DNA of 33,225 bases from SIG575 sp045534165 (GTDB taxonomy: Bacteria > Bacillota > Clostridia > Oscillospirales > Acutalibacteraceae). The DNA is taken from the NCBI GenBank assembly GCA_045534165.1, contig JAZSJD010000029.1:1-33225 (forward strand). The letters are read 5' to 3'. The position numbers and the translations under genes are program-made. Shown piece after piece: positions 23,935 to 31,630 of the stretch. Position 1 is the stretch's first letter, and the number at the start of each line of letters is the position of its first letter. The notes beneath the pieces were generated by a model that searched no databases, was not told where the DNA came from, and saw only the letters and a program-made list of their open reading frames with translations.

Positions 23935-23983
23935 GTGTATTTGGCAAGTTTTTTTCATTATATATAGAATTTTTTTTACAAAT

Positions 23984-24014
23984 AAAAAAACGGAGGAAAA
24001 ATCCTCCGTTTTTG
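23984..24014 (-). terminator. Terminator of the ECF/GH116 operon
   Basis: A stem of AAAAACGGAGGA (23986-23997) with TCCTCCGTTTTT (24002-24013) and an AAAA loop follows the GH116-type gene. On the minus strand the stem is followed by TTTTTTTATT. It insulates rpoB from the upstream operon. Confidence 0.9.
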
Positions 24015-24030
24015 CTTTGTTTTTAAATTT

Positions 24031-26487
24031 TTATTCACAAATTACTACATTCCAGCCATCAAGTGAACCTTTAATGCAGTTTATTGAGCATTTTCCGTCT
24101 TTAAAAGTGACTGTTGCAAGGATATCGCAAAGGCAAAGGGGTAAAGTGATGTTTTTGCTTATGGGTTTAAGACGGATTGTCTTTTCTTCGGCATTCACAT
24201 ATAAACCTAATGAAGCATTCAGCGTTGACCAGCTTGACATAGGTCTTGTGTAGTGGTGGCCACATTCCCAATGGTCCCAGAAATAACCGAAGCGCATCTG
24301 GTTGTTGTGGATTGAAAGAACTTCTGTGTCTGCTGTATCTCTCAGACCTACATTAAGGCAGAGTGCAGCAAAAACATAGCCGATACCTGTCCACATAGCT
24401 TCTGCCTGACAGTTTTTATAAGTAAAGAGAGAAGTTGTTTTGTTTTCGGCACATGAAGCATTAATGAGTCCTGACTCTTCATTGAAGTTCTTTTCAAAAA
24501 TAACTTCAAGCACACTTCTTACTCTTTCGTCAGGAATGTTGCCCTCAAGTCCCATCATTCTTAAGAACCATTCACCGTCCAGCTGGTCTGTCATAAGTGA
24601 TTCGTCAGTCTGATTTTCGTTGCACCAGAGGTTGTAATATTCACCGTTGAAAAGTTTTTCTTCAAGAGAAGCTTTTCCTTTTTCAAGGAGTGAGAGCCAT
24701 TTTTCTTCTCTTTCTTTATCCTGAAGTTTTTCTGCAATAATTGCTGCTGCTTTCAATGCTGAAAGCCAGAGAACGCAGATATATGTAGGTGTGCCTGAAA
24801 AATTCCATGCATCGTATGTGTTTCTCTTTGTGTCGTAATCAGGCAGTCCGTCAAAGTCTTTATCAAGGCTTTCAATTGAATCCATTGCATCTTTCACGTT
24901 TTTCCAGAGGTCTTCAAGATATTCTCTGTCACCTGTGAAAAGGTAATCTCTCAACACCATAAGAACAAACTGCATGTTCATATCAACTCTGTCGAAACCG
25001 TCATCAACGTGTTCAAGGTCAGGGGTGAAGAAATGGTGTACTCTGCCATCTTCACGTTGGAAAGCCGCACCCATTTTCATCTGCTTTTTCTGCAAATCAG
25101 GGAAAAGTGCAAGCAGACCGAAAGATGCGTGGTAAGTGATATCTGTTGTGTGGAAGCCACAATATCCGAGACCTTCCCATAAACCGAATTTTCCGTCTTT
25201 AAGATACCATGCGCTTTTCACAATTGTTGAAAGATGGCCTGACCAGCAATCAGGGTAGTAATAAGGCATATCTGTATTGTAAAGCAAATCTGAAAAAGCA
25301 ACTGCTTTGTCAAAAATCTCATTGCTGTTTTTGAAGAGGAATGTGTTGGCTTCCTTTGAAGAAGCAAAGAGATTTTCATAATAATGACCTAATTTTTTGT
25401 TTTCTTTTGTAAGGTGGTTGGGGAAATACCATGTGAGAATAAATCTTATGTTTTTCTTTTCACCCGGCTCTAATTCAATTGCCTGACAAAGTGCAGTTGA
25501 GCCGAATTCGCCACCCATTCTTTCAACCTGCATTTTCATATACTGAAGAAATTCTTTTTTATCTTCTGCATTTTTGGGAAAATCCGGTGATACGTGTCTG
25601 ATTCTGTTTAACAAAGAAATAACAGAAGGATACTGTGCATATTCATTGAAGAGAATCTCTGCATTTTCATCATCAATATTTTCAGGGATTTCTGTTGGTT
25701 TGCAACCTGCTGTTGTGTTTATAAGTCTGCCTTTTTCTTTGAAATCAAAAAGAACAGATTCCTGACACACACCGAAATTTTCAGACCATGCAATATATTC
25801 TTTTATGTATTTTCTGAAATCTGCAGTGATGAATGAATTTTCACCATCACCGTTTACTGAAAAACATAAGTTACCGCAGGAAGGTGAGTTTGTTTCTTCC
25901 GTTGGTTCAATGAAAACTCTTGTTGATTTTTCATCTTCAGAAACAGATGAAACTGTGTCGCAATCTTTGTTTGCAAAGTTGGGCTCAAGTGTGCCTAACA
26001 AACTTGCTCTGATTTTTTTATCTGTTGTGTTTTCAATAGTAAAATCAAGATAAAAACCGGGTGTTGCGGAAATATCGGAATTATGTGGCACAAAAGGTGC
26101 AACTGCTTTAAGTGTAAGGTTACAAGGTAAAGAGGAATCTATATAATCCAATTGGCACACAGGGAATTTACCGTCAAAATCAATTCTTTCAACAGGCTTG
26201 TTCCAACCGAACATACGGTAAGTGAAATCGTCAGGGTCTGTTTTCATACCTAATTTACGGACGATTGTTCTGTTTTCTTTTTCTGTTCTTATATAGAAAG
26301 ATAAGGCACCTGTGCTTGATTCACCATCGTCAGCTTTTTTGTCGCCACATACAGTTGTGAATCTTTCAGGGTTGGCAATCTGCCAGAAATGAAATTCACC
26401 GTCAGGCAGAAGTTCAACGCTTCCGCTGCCGATACCGCCTAAAGCTATACCGCTTGAATGAGTTTTTACAGTTGATATTTTAGCCAT
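24031..26487 (-). CDS. GH116-family glucosidase (GBA2/bile-acid beta-glucosidase type)
   Basis: The 818-residue protein has the two-part layout of glycoside hydrolase family 116: an N-terminal beta-sandwich domain opening with GIALGGIGSGSVELLPDGEFHFWQ, and an (alpha/alpha)6 catalytic domain from about residue 390. Candidate catalytic residues by motif are Glu438 (FGLWEGLGYCGFHTTDITYHASFG) and Asp559 (NTYDAWNFSGTP). The family hydrolyses beta-glucosides and some beta-xylosides or N-acetylglucosaminides; human GBA2 cleaves glucosylceramide. No signal peptide, so it acts in the cytosol on an imported or internal glycoside. Its ATG overlaps the end of the ECF S-component gene (ATGGCTAA), with AAAAGGT inside that gene, so the two are translationally coupled. 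Confidence 0.87.
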   Translation of the reverse strand: MAKISTVKTHSSGIALGGIGSGSVELLPDGEFHFWQIANPERFTTVCGDKKADDGESSTGALSFYIRTEKENRTIVRKLGMKTDPDDFTYRMFGWNKPVERIDFDGKFPVCQLDYIDSSLPCNLTLKAVAPFVPHNSDISATPGFYLDFTIENTTDKKIRASLLGTLEPNFANKDCDTVSSVSEDEKSTRVFIEPTEETNSPSCGNLCFSVNGDGENSFITADFRKYIKEYIAWSENFGVCQESVLFDFKEKGRLINTTAGCKPTEIPENIDDENAEILFNEYAQYPSVISLLNRIRHVSPDFPKNAEDKKEFLQYMKMQVERMGGEFGSTALCQAIELEPGEKKNIRFILTWYFPNHLTKENKKLGHYYENLFASSKEANTFLFKNSNEIFDKAVAFSDLLYNTDMPYYYPDCWSGHLSTIVKSAWYLKDGKFGLWEGLGYCGFHTTDITYHASFGLLALFPDLQKKQMKMGAAFQREDGRVHHFFTPDLEHVDDGFDRVDMNMQFVLMVLRDYLFTGDREYLEDLWKNVKDAMDSIESLDKDFDGLPDYDTKRNTYDAWNFSGTPTYICVLWLSALKAAAIIAEKLQDKEREEKWLSLLEKGKASLEEKLFNGEYYNLWCNENQTDESLMTDQLDGEWFLRMMGLEGNIPDERVRSVLEVIFEKNFNEESGLINASCAENKTTSLFTYKNCQAEAMWTGIGYVFAALCLNVGLRDTADTEVLSIHNNQMRFGYFWDHWECGHHYTRPMSSWSTLNASLGLYVNAEEKTIRLKPISKNITLPLCLCDILATVTFKDGKCSINCIKGSLDGWNVVICE

Positions 26488-26998
26488 TGTTTTTTACCTT
26501 TTCCAATATGCCTGATTTTTCAAGTACACGTATTATTATAACGGAAAGCAGAATTCCGAATAAGCCCTGAACAACATTTCCGGGAATACCCATTAATGGT
26601 GTTACAAAATTCTTTGTAAGGAAAACTTCGTAAAGGTAATATCCGCCAACCATAATTATTTCTGCAACAAAACCACCTGAGATTCTGCCGATAAATGATT
26701 TTTCTTTAAATGCTTTGCAGGAAATAAGGTAAGCCAGAAGTGCCATAAGACCTTTGATGATTAATGTAGCGGGGACATAAGCTGTGTAACCTAAAATTGC
26801 ATCGGAAAGGCAGGAGCCTATTCCACCTGCAAGGAAACCGTAAAAAGGACCTAAAACCCAGCCTGAAAGAATAACAAAACAGTCACCAAGGTTTAAGTAA
26901 CCCTGAGAAGCGGGAGATGGGATGTGTATGAATGTTCCTGCACAGCACAAAGCCATAAAAAGTGCTGTGAAAACGATTTTGGTAAGTTTTTTGTTCAT
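26480..26998 (-). CDS. ECF transporter substrate-binding (S) component
   Basis: The 172-residue protein has about six membrane helices and the features of an energy-coupling-factor S component: ALFMALCCAGTFI near the N-terminus (the AxxxA-type helix 1 that contacts the T component), then GYLNLGDCFVILSGWVLGPFYGFLAGGIGSCLSDAILGYTAYVPATLIIKGLMA. This loop pattern fits the group II S components of the COG4720/PF07155 type, which include predicted vitamin B6 and thiamin-precursor carriers; the substrate here is unknown. No ecfA or ecfT is nearby, so it would share a common module encoded elsewhere. RBS: AGAAAGGAAG. It leads the operon with the GH116-type glucosidase, from which a glycosylated substrate may be guessed. 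Confidence 0.85.
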   Translation of the reverse strand: MNKKLTKIVFTALFMALCCAGTFIHIPSPASQGYLNLGDCFVILSGWVLGPFYGFLAGGIGSCLSDAILGYTAYVPATLIIKGLMALLAYLISCKAFKEKSFIGRISGGFVAEIIMVGGYYLYEVFLTKNFVTPLMGIPGNVVQGLFGILLSVIIIRVLEKSGILEKVKNNG

Positions 26999-27028
26999 TT
27001 TATTACTTCCTTTCTGATTATGAGATAG

Positions 27029-27057
27029 ATTCTACACTATGTTTTAATATTTGTAAA
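27029..27057 (-). promoter_or_regulatory. Promoter of the ECF/GH116 operon
   Basis: On the minus strand TTTACA (27052-27057), 17 nt and TAGAAT (27029-27034) lie 31 nt before the S-component ATG. The -35 element falls within the palindrome at 27042-27073. Confidence 0.72.
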
Positions 27058-27073
27058 CAACCAAATATTAAAA
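27042..27073. promoter_or_regulatory. 12-bp-arm palindrome across the -35 of the ECF operon (operator candidate)
   Basis: TTTTAATATTTG (27042-27053) and CAAATATTAAAA (27062-27073) are perfect inverted repeats around an 8-nt centre (TAAACAAC). The element covers the -35 and the spacer of the minus-strand promoter and lies in the divergent gap to the MscS gene. Position and symmetry fit a dimeric repressor or activator site. The regulator is not identifiable here. Confidence 0.65.
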
Positions 27074-27128
27074 GTTTTATTGAATTTTTGTTAACAATGT
27101 GATAAACTTTACCGACAGAGGTGGTTTT

Positions 27129-27968
27129 GTGCTTATTGAAAAAATAGATCTTTCAGGAATGATTGATAAAATAATAAATAAAATATTTGAATTCTGTGCA
27201 ATTTACGGTCTGAGACTTATAATTGCAGTTGTTGTGCTGATTATAGGGTTCAAGGTTGTTAATCTTTTCGGCAAGCGATTCAAGAAAATGAAAGTTTATG
27301 AAAAACTTGACCCTACAATGAGAACTTTCCTCAGAAGTTGCCTTACAATCGGTCTTAAACTGGCGCTTGTTGTGGCAGCAGCACTTATTGTGGGAATCCC
27401 CGTTGCTTCACTTGTGGCAGTTATCGGTTCGGCAGGTCTTGCCATAGGTCTTGCTCTGCAAGGAAGCTTAAGTAACATTGCAGGCGGGTTTATTATTCTT
27501 GTTTTCAAGCCATTTAAAGTGGGCGATTTCATTGCAACGGTTGATGCAACAGGTACAGTTGAAGCAATCAACCTTTTCTACACAAAGGTTATAACAACAG
27601 ATAATAAAGTTATTATGGTACCTAACTCCATAATTTCAAACCAGTCTTTAACTGATTATTCTTCAAAATCGCAACGAAGAGTTGATTTTGTTTTCAGTAC
27701 ATCATATGAAACTGATTTTGAAAAAGTAAAAGCGATTCTTCTTGAAATAGGGGAAAACCATCCTCTTGCATTCAAAGACCCTGCTCCTGAAGCAAGACTT
27801 AACGAATATGCAGCAAGCTCAATGAATTTTACTTTGCGTGTATGGTGCAAAACAGATGATTATTGGACAGTTTATTTTGAAATTATGGAAAGTGTGAAGA
27901 AAGCTTTTGATGAAAACGGAATCGAAATTCCTTATCAACAGCTTGACGTTCATATTAATAATAAATAA
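27129..27968 (+). CDS. mscS: Small-conductance mechanosensitive channel (MscS family)
   Basis: The 279-residue protein has three N-terminal membrane helices; the third, pore-lining one carries the Gly/Ala pattern (VAVIGSAGLAIGLALQGSLSNIAGGFIILVFKPFKVGD) that defines MscS. The cytosolic beta domain follows (TVEAINLFYTKVITTDNKVIMVPNSIISNQSLTDYS) and an alpha/beta C-terminal vestibule ends the protein. Length matches E. coli MscS (286). It would open under membrane tension to release solutes on osmotic downshock. GTG at 27129 is chosen because AGAGGTGG lies 4 nt before it; an in-frame GTG 10 codons earlier has no such site. Confidence 0.94.
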   Translation: MLIEKIDLSGMIDKIINKIFEFCAIYGLRLIIAVVVLIIGFKVVNLFGKRFKKMKVYEKLDPTMRTFLRSCLTIGLKLALVVAAALIVGIPVASLVAVIGSAGLAIGLALQGSLSNIAGGFIILVFKPFKVGDFIATVDATGTVEAINLFYTKVITTDNKVIMVPNSIISNQSLTDYSSKSQRRVDFVFSTSYETDFEKVKAILLEIGENHPLAFKDPAPEARLNEYAASSMNFTLRVWCKTDDYWTVYFEIMESVKKAFDENGIEIPYQQLDVHINNK

Positions 27969-27969
27969 C

Positions 27970-27998
27970 TTGACATCAGCGTATTAGTGTGTTACTAT
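27970..27998 (+). promoter_or_regulatory. Promoter of the amino-acid ABC transporter
   Basis: A consensus TTGACA (27970-27975), 17 nt and TACTAT (27993-27998) lie 46 nt before the binding-protein gene. The left arm of a long palindrome covers the -10 element. Confidence 0.78.
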
Positions 27999-28019
27999 GA
28001 TAAAGTGGTAACACACTAA
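27984..28019. promoter_or_regulatory. 12-bp-arm palindrome over -10 and start site (operator candidate)
   Basis: TTAGTGTGTTAC (27984-27995) and GTAACACACTAA (28008-28019) are perfect inverted repeats with a 12-nt centre. They span the -10 element and the expected transcription start, the standard place for a repressor site controlling amino-acid uptake. As RNA only the right part would be transcribed, so a DNA operator is more likely than an mRNA hairpin. The GTGT...ACAC layout recalls GntR-type sites, but this is only an impression. Confidence 0.72.
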
Positions 28020-28044
28020 ATTTATTTTTAAGGGGACAGTTAAG

Positions 28045-28869
28045 ATGAAAAAGATTTTAGCATTAGTAATGGCAGCGTTACTTATTTGCCTTACATTTGC
28101 AGGATGCGGCGGAAAAGAAGAAACACCTGATGCAACAGATTTATCTTACATAAAAGATAAGGGTGTACTCGTTATCGGTATCACAGATTTTGACCCTATG
28201 AACTATAAGGGTGAAGATGGCAAATGGGTTGGTTTTGATACAGAACTTGCAGAAGCAGTTTGTGAAAAAATCGGTGTTCAGCCTGAATTCAAAATCATCA
28301 CTTGGGACTACAAAGAAACAGAACTTAAAACAAAGAGCATTGACTGTGTATGGAATGGTATGACAATTACAGATGCAGTTAAAGAATTCGGCGATGTAAC
28401 AGGCGCTTATATGACAAACTATCAGGTGCTTGTTGTTAAAGATGCAGACAAATACACATCAATCGACAGCCTTAAAGGTCAGGTAGTTGTTGCAGAAGGC
28501 GGTTCAGCAGGTGAAGCAGCAGTAAAAGCTGATAAAGTTCTTTCAGAAAACTACAAACCTGTTCAGGCTCAGGCAGATGCTCTCCTTCAGGTACAGAGTG
28601 GTCAGGCAGCAGCTTGCGTAATCGACTACGTTATGGCAGCATCAATGCTTCGTGAAGGCAAGAGCTACGATGAACTCACAATGGTTGACGGTGTAAAACT
28701 TGGTGATGATGAAGCTTACGGTATTGCTTGCCGTACAGGTTCAGACCTTGTAGAAGCTATTGACACAGCAATTGCAGAACTTTATGAAGATGGCACAGTT
28801 CAGGATATTGCAGATAAATATCTTCTTTCTGACAGCCTTGTTGCAAACTTTGAACCCAGCGTAAACTGA
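28045..28869 (+). CDS. Polar amino-acid ABC transporter, substrate-binding lipoprotein
   Basis: The 274-residue protein has a lipoprotein signal (MKKILALVMAALLICLTFAGC, lipid-anchored Cys21) and a family 3 solute-binding domain (SBP_bac_3): GVLVIGITDFDPMNYKGEDGKWVGFDTELAEAVCEKIG, the WNGMTITDAVKE block and AACVIDYVMA. It captures an amino acid outside the cell and delivers it to the permease at 28949. Substrate specificity (glutamine, cystine, polar or other) cannot be read with confidence. GGGGACAGTTAAG precedes the ATG. Expression is likely controlled through the palindrome at 27984-28019, and a hairpin after the gene may raise its level over the permease and ATPase. Confidence 0.93.
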   Translation: MKKILALVMAALLICLTFAGCGGKEETPDATDLSYIKDKGVLVIGITDFDPMNYKGEDGKWVGFDTELAEAVCEKIGVQPEFKIITWDYKETELKTKSIDCVWNGMTITDAVKEFGDVTGAYMTNYQVLVVKDADKYTSIDSLKGQVVVAEGGSAGEAAVKADKVLSENYKPVQAQADALLQVQSGQAAACVIDYVMAASMLREGKSYDELTMVDGVKLGDDEAYGIACRTGSDLVEAIDTAIAELYEDGTVQDIADKYLLSDSLVANFEPSVN

Positions 28870-28892
28870 GTTAATCAAATTTTTAGTTACTT

Positions 28893-28920
28893 AGGGTAAA
28901 GGGGAAAGCCCCTTTACCCT
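28893..28920 (+). terminator. Intra-operon hairpin (attenuator or mRNA stabiliser)
   Basis: Perfect 12-bp arms AGGGTAAAGGGG (28893-28904) and CCCCTTTACCCT (28909-28920) with an AAAG loop lie between the binding protein and permease genes. Only a broken T-run follows (TATCAAATTT), so partial termination or protection of the upstream mRNA is more likely than a full stop, giving excess binding protein as is usual for ABC importers. Confidence 0.75.
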
Positions 28921-28948
28921 TATCAAATTTATAAGAAAGGTTGTTTTT

Positions 28949-29608
28949 ATGGATAATACTTTTTGGGACGTTACGGTGGCATTGTTTACAGATGGCTTCC
29001 TGGTAACTCTTAAAATTTTCATAATCACGCTTTTGTTCTCTTTGCCAGTGGGATTGATTATCAGCTTCGGTTCAAGAAGCAAATTCAGACCTCTCAAATG
29101 GGCTACACGTACTCTGGTATGGATAATAAGAGGAACACCGCTTATGCTTCAGCTCGTTGCAGTATATTATGGTCCAGGGCTTCTTACAGACGGTGAATAT
29201 ATGCTTACAGCGGAGCCTGCTGTGTACATAACTTTTATTATTAACTACGCTTGTTATTTCTCGGAAATTTTCCGTGGAGGTATAGAGTCAATTCCTAAGG
29301 GTCAGTATGAGGCTTGTAAAGTTCTCGGTATGAACAAAATGCAGACGTTTTTCCGTGTTATTCTCTTGCAGGTTGTCAAGAATGTTCTTGCACCTATCAG
29401 CAATGAAGTTATAACACTTGTAAAAGATACTTCTCTTGCAAGAATTATTACCGTTTACGAACTTATTTTCGTTGCAGAAAGTTATATCAAAGGTGACGGT
29501 ATTATCTGGCCATTGTTCTACACAGCAGTATTCTACCTTGTTGCTTGCGGAATATTGACAATTCTCTTTAACAAAGTCGAGAAGAAGTTAAATTACTTTA
29601 AGGTGTGA
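28949..29608 (+). CDS. Polar amino-acid ABC transporter, permease
   Basis: The 219-residue protein belongs to the HisM/GlnP family, with about five membrane segments. WIIRGTPLMLQL is the family signature near helix 2, and the EAA loop that contacts the ATPase is SIPKGQYEACKVLGMNKMQTFFRVILLQ. Only one permease gene is present, so it should act as a homodimer. AAGAAAGG precedes the ATG. The ATPase gene starts 12 nt after its stop. Confidence 0.95.
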   Translation: MDNTFWDVTVALFTDGFLVTLKIFIITLLFSLPVGLIISFGSRSKFRPLKWATRTLVWIIRGTPLMLQLVAVYYGPGLLTDGEYMLTAEPAVYITFIINYACYFSEIFRGGIESIPKGQYEACKVLGMNKMQTFFRVILLQVVKNVLAPISNEVITLVKDTSLARIITVYELIFVAESYIKGDGIIWPLFYTAVFYLVACGILTILFNKVEKKLNYFKV

Positions 29609-29619
29609 GGTGATATAGT

Positions 29620-30420
29620 ATGGCTTTACTTGAAGTTAAGAATGTCCGTAAGAATTTCGGAAAAACAGAAGTTTTAAAAGGTATTGATTTTTCAATGGAA
29701 AAGGGTGAAGTTGTTGCTATTATCGGCTCATCCGGTTCAGGTAAAACAACTTTGCTTCGTTGCCTGAATTTCCTTGAAACACCTGATGAAGGTGAAATTG
29801 TACTTGGTGATAAGACAATTCTTGATGCCAGGAGCAAGAAGAAAATGAGTGATGAGGAAATAAGACAGAACAGACTTCATTTCGGTCTTGTTTTCCAATC
29901 TTTTAATTTGTTCCCTCAATATAATGTAAAAAGAAACCTCACTCTTGCTGCTGAACTTCTTGAATTTGAAAAAATCAAAAAAGGCAAATCTGAATTCAAA
30001 AGCAAAAAAGAAGCTTCAAACAAAATTTCTGCCAAAGCAGATGAGCTTCTCAGAGAAGTAGGACTTTCTGAAAAAGCAAATGCTTATCCTTGTGAGCTTT
30101 CAGGCGGTCAGCAACAGCGTGTTGCAATTGCACGTGCTCTGGCACTTGAACCTGAAATTCTCTGCTTTGATGAACCTACATCAGCGCTTGACCCTGAACT
30201 TACAGGGGAAGTTCTTAAAGTAATCAAGGAACTTAAAAATACAGATAAAACCATGATTGTTGTTACACACGAAATGGAATTTGCAAAGAACGTTGCTGAT
30301 ATCATAATTTTTATGGCTGATGGTGTTATTGAAGAGATGGGACCGTCCCATGAAGTGTTTGAAAATCCCAGATCAGAAAAGCTTAAATCTTTCCTTAAAT
30401 CTTCTTTTGAGAAAATTTAA
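29620..30420 (+). CDS. Polar amino-acid ABC transporter, ATPase
   Basis: The 266-residue ATPase of the GlnQ/HisP type has Walker A GSSGSGKTT, Q-loop VFQSFNLFPQYN, signature LSGGQQQRVAIARAL, Walker B ILCFDEPTSALD and the switch His in VVTHEMEFA. A Lys-rich insertion (about residues 112-135, KKGKSEFKSKKEASNKISAK) before the signature region is longer than in most relatives, and probably a surface loop. GAGGTGAT lies upstream of the ATG. It completes the three-gene importer. Confidence 0.96.
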   Translation: MALLEVKNVRKNFGKTEVLKGIDFSMEKGEVVAIIGSSGSGKTTLLRCLNFLETPDEGEIVLGDKTILDARSKKKMSDEEIRQNRLHFGLVFQSFNLFPQYNVKRNLTLAAELLEFEKIKKGKSEFKSKKEASNKISAKADELLREVGLSEKANAYPCELSGGQQQRVAIARALALEPEILCFDEPTSALDPELTGEVLKVIKELKNTDKTMIVVTHEMEFAKNVADIIIFMADGVIEEMGPSHEVFENPRSEKLKSFLKSSFEKI

Positions 30421-30450
30421 TAAAATTTAAGAAATTTTCTTGTAGAAATA

Positions 30451-30459
30451 TGATATACT
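30451..30459 (+). promoter_or_regulatory. Possible extended -10 promoter of the DUF4474 gene
   Basis: TG-A-TATACT (TATACT at 30454-30459) lies 37 nt before the ATG, without a good -35 element. No terminator hairpin separates it from the ABC ATPase gene, so read-through is also possible. Confidence 0.35.
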
Positions 30460-30495
30460 CTTTACGTTGAATAAAAAGTATATGGGAGTTCAGTT

Positions 30496-31584
30496 ATGAA
30501 AATTATAAGTATTTTATTATCTGTGGTAATGACTGTTACAGCTCTTGCTGTACCTGCATCAACGTTGAAAGAAGTAAATTCTGTTTCAACCCGGAGTCAG
30601 AGCACATCCAAGGTTGAATTTCTCAGCCCGGAAGCAAAGCAGGTTATTTCAGTTGTTGTGAGCAACATTGTCAATGAGGCAAAAACCGGCACAAGCGACG
30701 GTCAGGAAGTTATTGATGCAATAAATTCACTTCCCGTTTACGAAGAGGGTCAGGAAAGAACAGACAGAGAAGATGTTAATGTAAACCCCCTCACAGTTGC
30801 GATATGTGAAGAAGCAAAGAAACTTATAAATGAGAACATTCCCGATGGCACAATCAACCATTTCCTTAACCACCTTGCAAGCGGTATGTATGATTTATAC
30901 ATTTACCTTGTTCCCGTTCCCGGGGAGGAAAATGTATATTACATTTATTGTGACTATGTTGATAACTACAACAATGCAACAATCGTTTTCACAGGAATTA
31001 AATATAATAAAGTGACAGGTAAGCTCTACGGTAAAGACAACAACGGTCTTATGGGTATCGGCTTCGATTATGATGCAAAGAACTATACAATCACAACTCC
31101 CCAGTTTGTGTGGATGCGTGATTTGGGTTATTCCATTCTTTTCGATATCATCGGCAGTCTTGGCTTTATGAACACAGACACAGTACGTGTTAAGTTTGAA
31201 CATGGCGGTAAACACTGGATGTTCCAGTTCTGGAAAGGCAACTACGGTTTCAATCTTCTCAACGGTGCTGAACTTGGTATCTATAACAAAACAAATAAAA
31301 ATGCTTTTTCCTATAACTGTGCAACAGATGAAGAAATGCTTGTGATGTCAACAATTCTCCGTACAGATGAGAAAGTTCTTATCGAAAGGGAAGAAATGAG
31401 ACATTGGTGGATGTGCGGTTTCCGTTTCGGACCTGCAGTTGACCTTGATGAGCTTGTTATGGAAAGCACAATTGTTTTTGAAGATGCAGAAATGATGGCT
31501 TCTTTCCTTGAAGCAGTTAAGGAATATTCATCTGAAATGACAGTTACTGTTGACGGTAACAAAGTATTTATTATATGGAATTAA
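30496..31584 (+). CDS. Secreted DUF4474-domain protein
   Basis: The 362-residue protein has a signal peptide (about 1-22, ending ALAVPAST) and no lipobox or anchor, so it should be exported. The C-terminal half matches what I know of DUF4474, a Clostridia domain of unknown function: DNNGLMGIGFDYDAKNYTITTPQFVWMRDLGYSILFDIIGSL, then HGGKHWMFQFWKGNYGFNLLNGAELGIYNKT and a tail REEMRHWWMCGFRFGPAVDLDEL. The first part, about residues 50-150, is probably helical with no motif I know. Conserved Trp, Lys and Glu in the FWKGNYG...GAELGIY block suggest a ligand site. GGGAG precedes the ATG. It is closed by a terminator. Confidence 0.8.
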   Translation: MKIISILLSVVMTVTALAVPASTLKEVNSVSTRSQSTSKVEFLSPEAKQVISVVVSNIVNEAKTGTSDGQEVIDAINSLPVYEEGQERTDREDVNVNPLTVAICEEAKKLINENIPDGTINHFLNHLASGMYDLYIYLVPVPGEENVYYIYCDYVDNYNNATIVFTGIKYNKVTGKLYGKDNNGLMGIGFDYDAKNYTITTPQFVWMRDLGYSILFDIIGSLGFMNTDTVRVKFEHGGKHWMFQFWKGNYGFNLLNGAELGIYNKTNKNAFSYNCATDEEMLVMSTILRTDEKVLIEREEMRHWWMCGFRFGPAVDLDELVMESTIVFEDAEMMASFLEAVKEYSSEMTVTVDGNKVFIIWN

Positions 31585-31587
31585 TTT

Positions 31588-31614
31588 AAGGGCAGGATTT
31601 TCCTGCCCTTTTTT
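31588..31614 (+). terminator. Terminator after the DUF4474 gene
   Basis: AAGGGCAGGA (31588-31597) pairs with TCCTGCCCTT (31601-31610) around a TTT loop, followed by TTTT. Confidence 0.92.
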
Positions 31615-31630
31615 CAAAGAGGTGGAAGTT

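Noticed and set aside
23926..23955. Plus-strand hairpin CTTGTCAA/TTGGCAAG followed by seven T, like a terminator
   Set aside because: No plus-strand gene precedes it; the sequence is the -35 region and upstream A-tract of the rpoB promoter.
27088..27097. TTGTTAACAA palindrome upstream of the MscS gene as a biotin repressor site
   Set aside because: Only a 10-bp palindrome without the spaced half-site layout of BirA operators; common by chance in AT-rich DNA.
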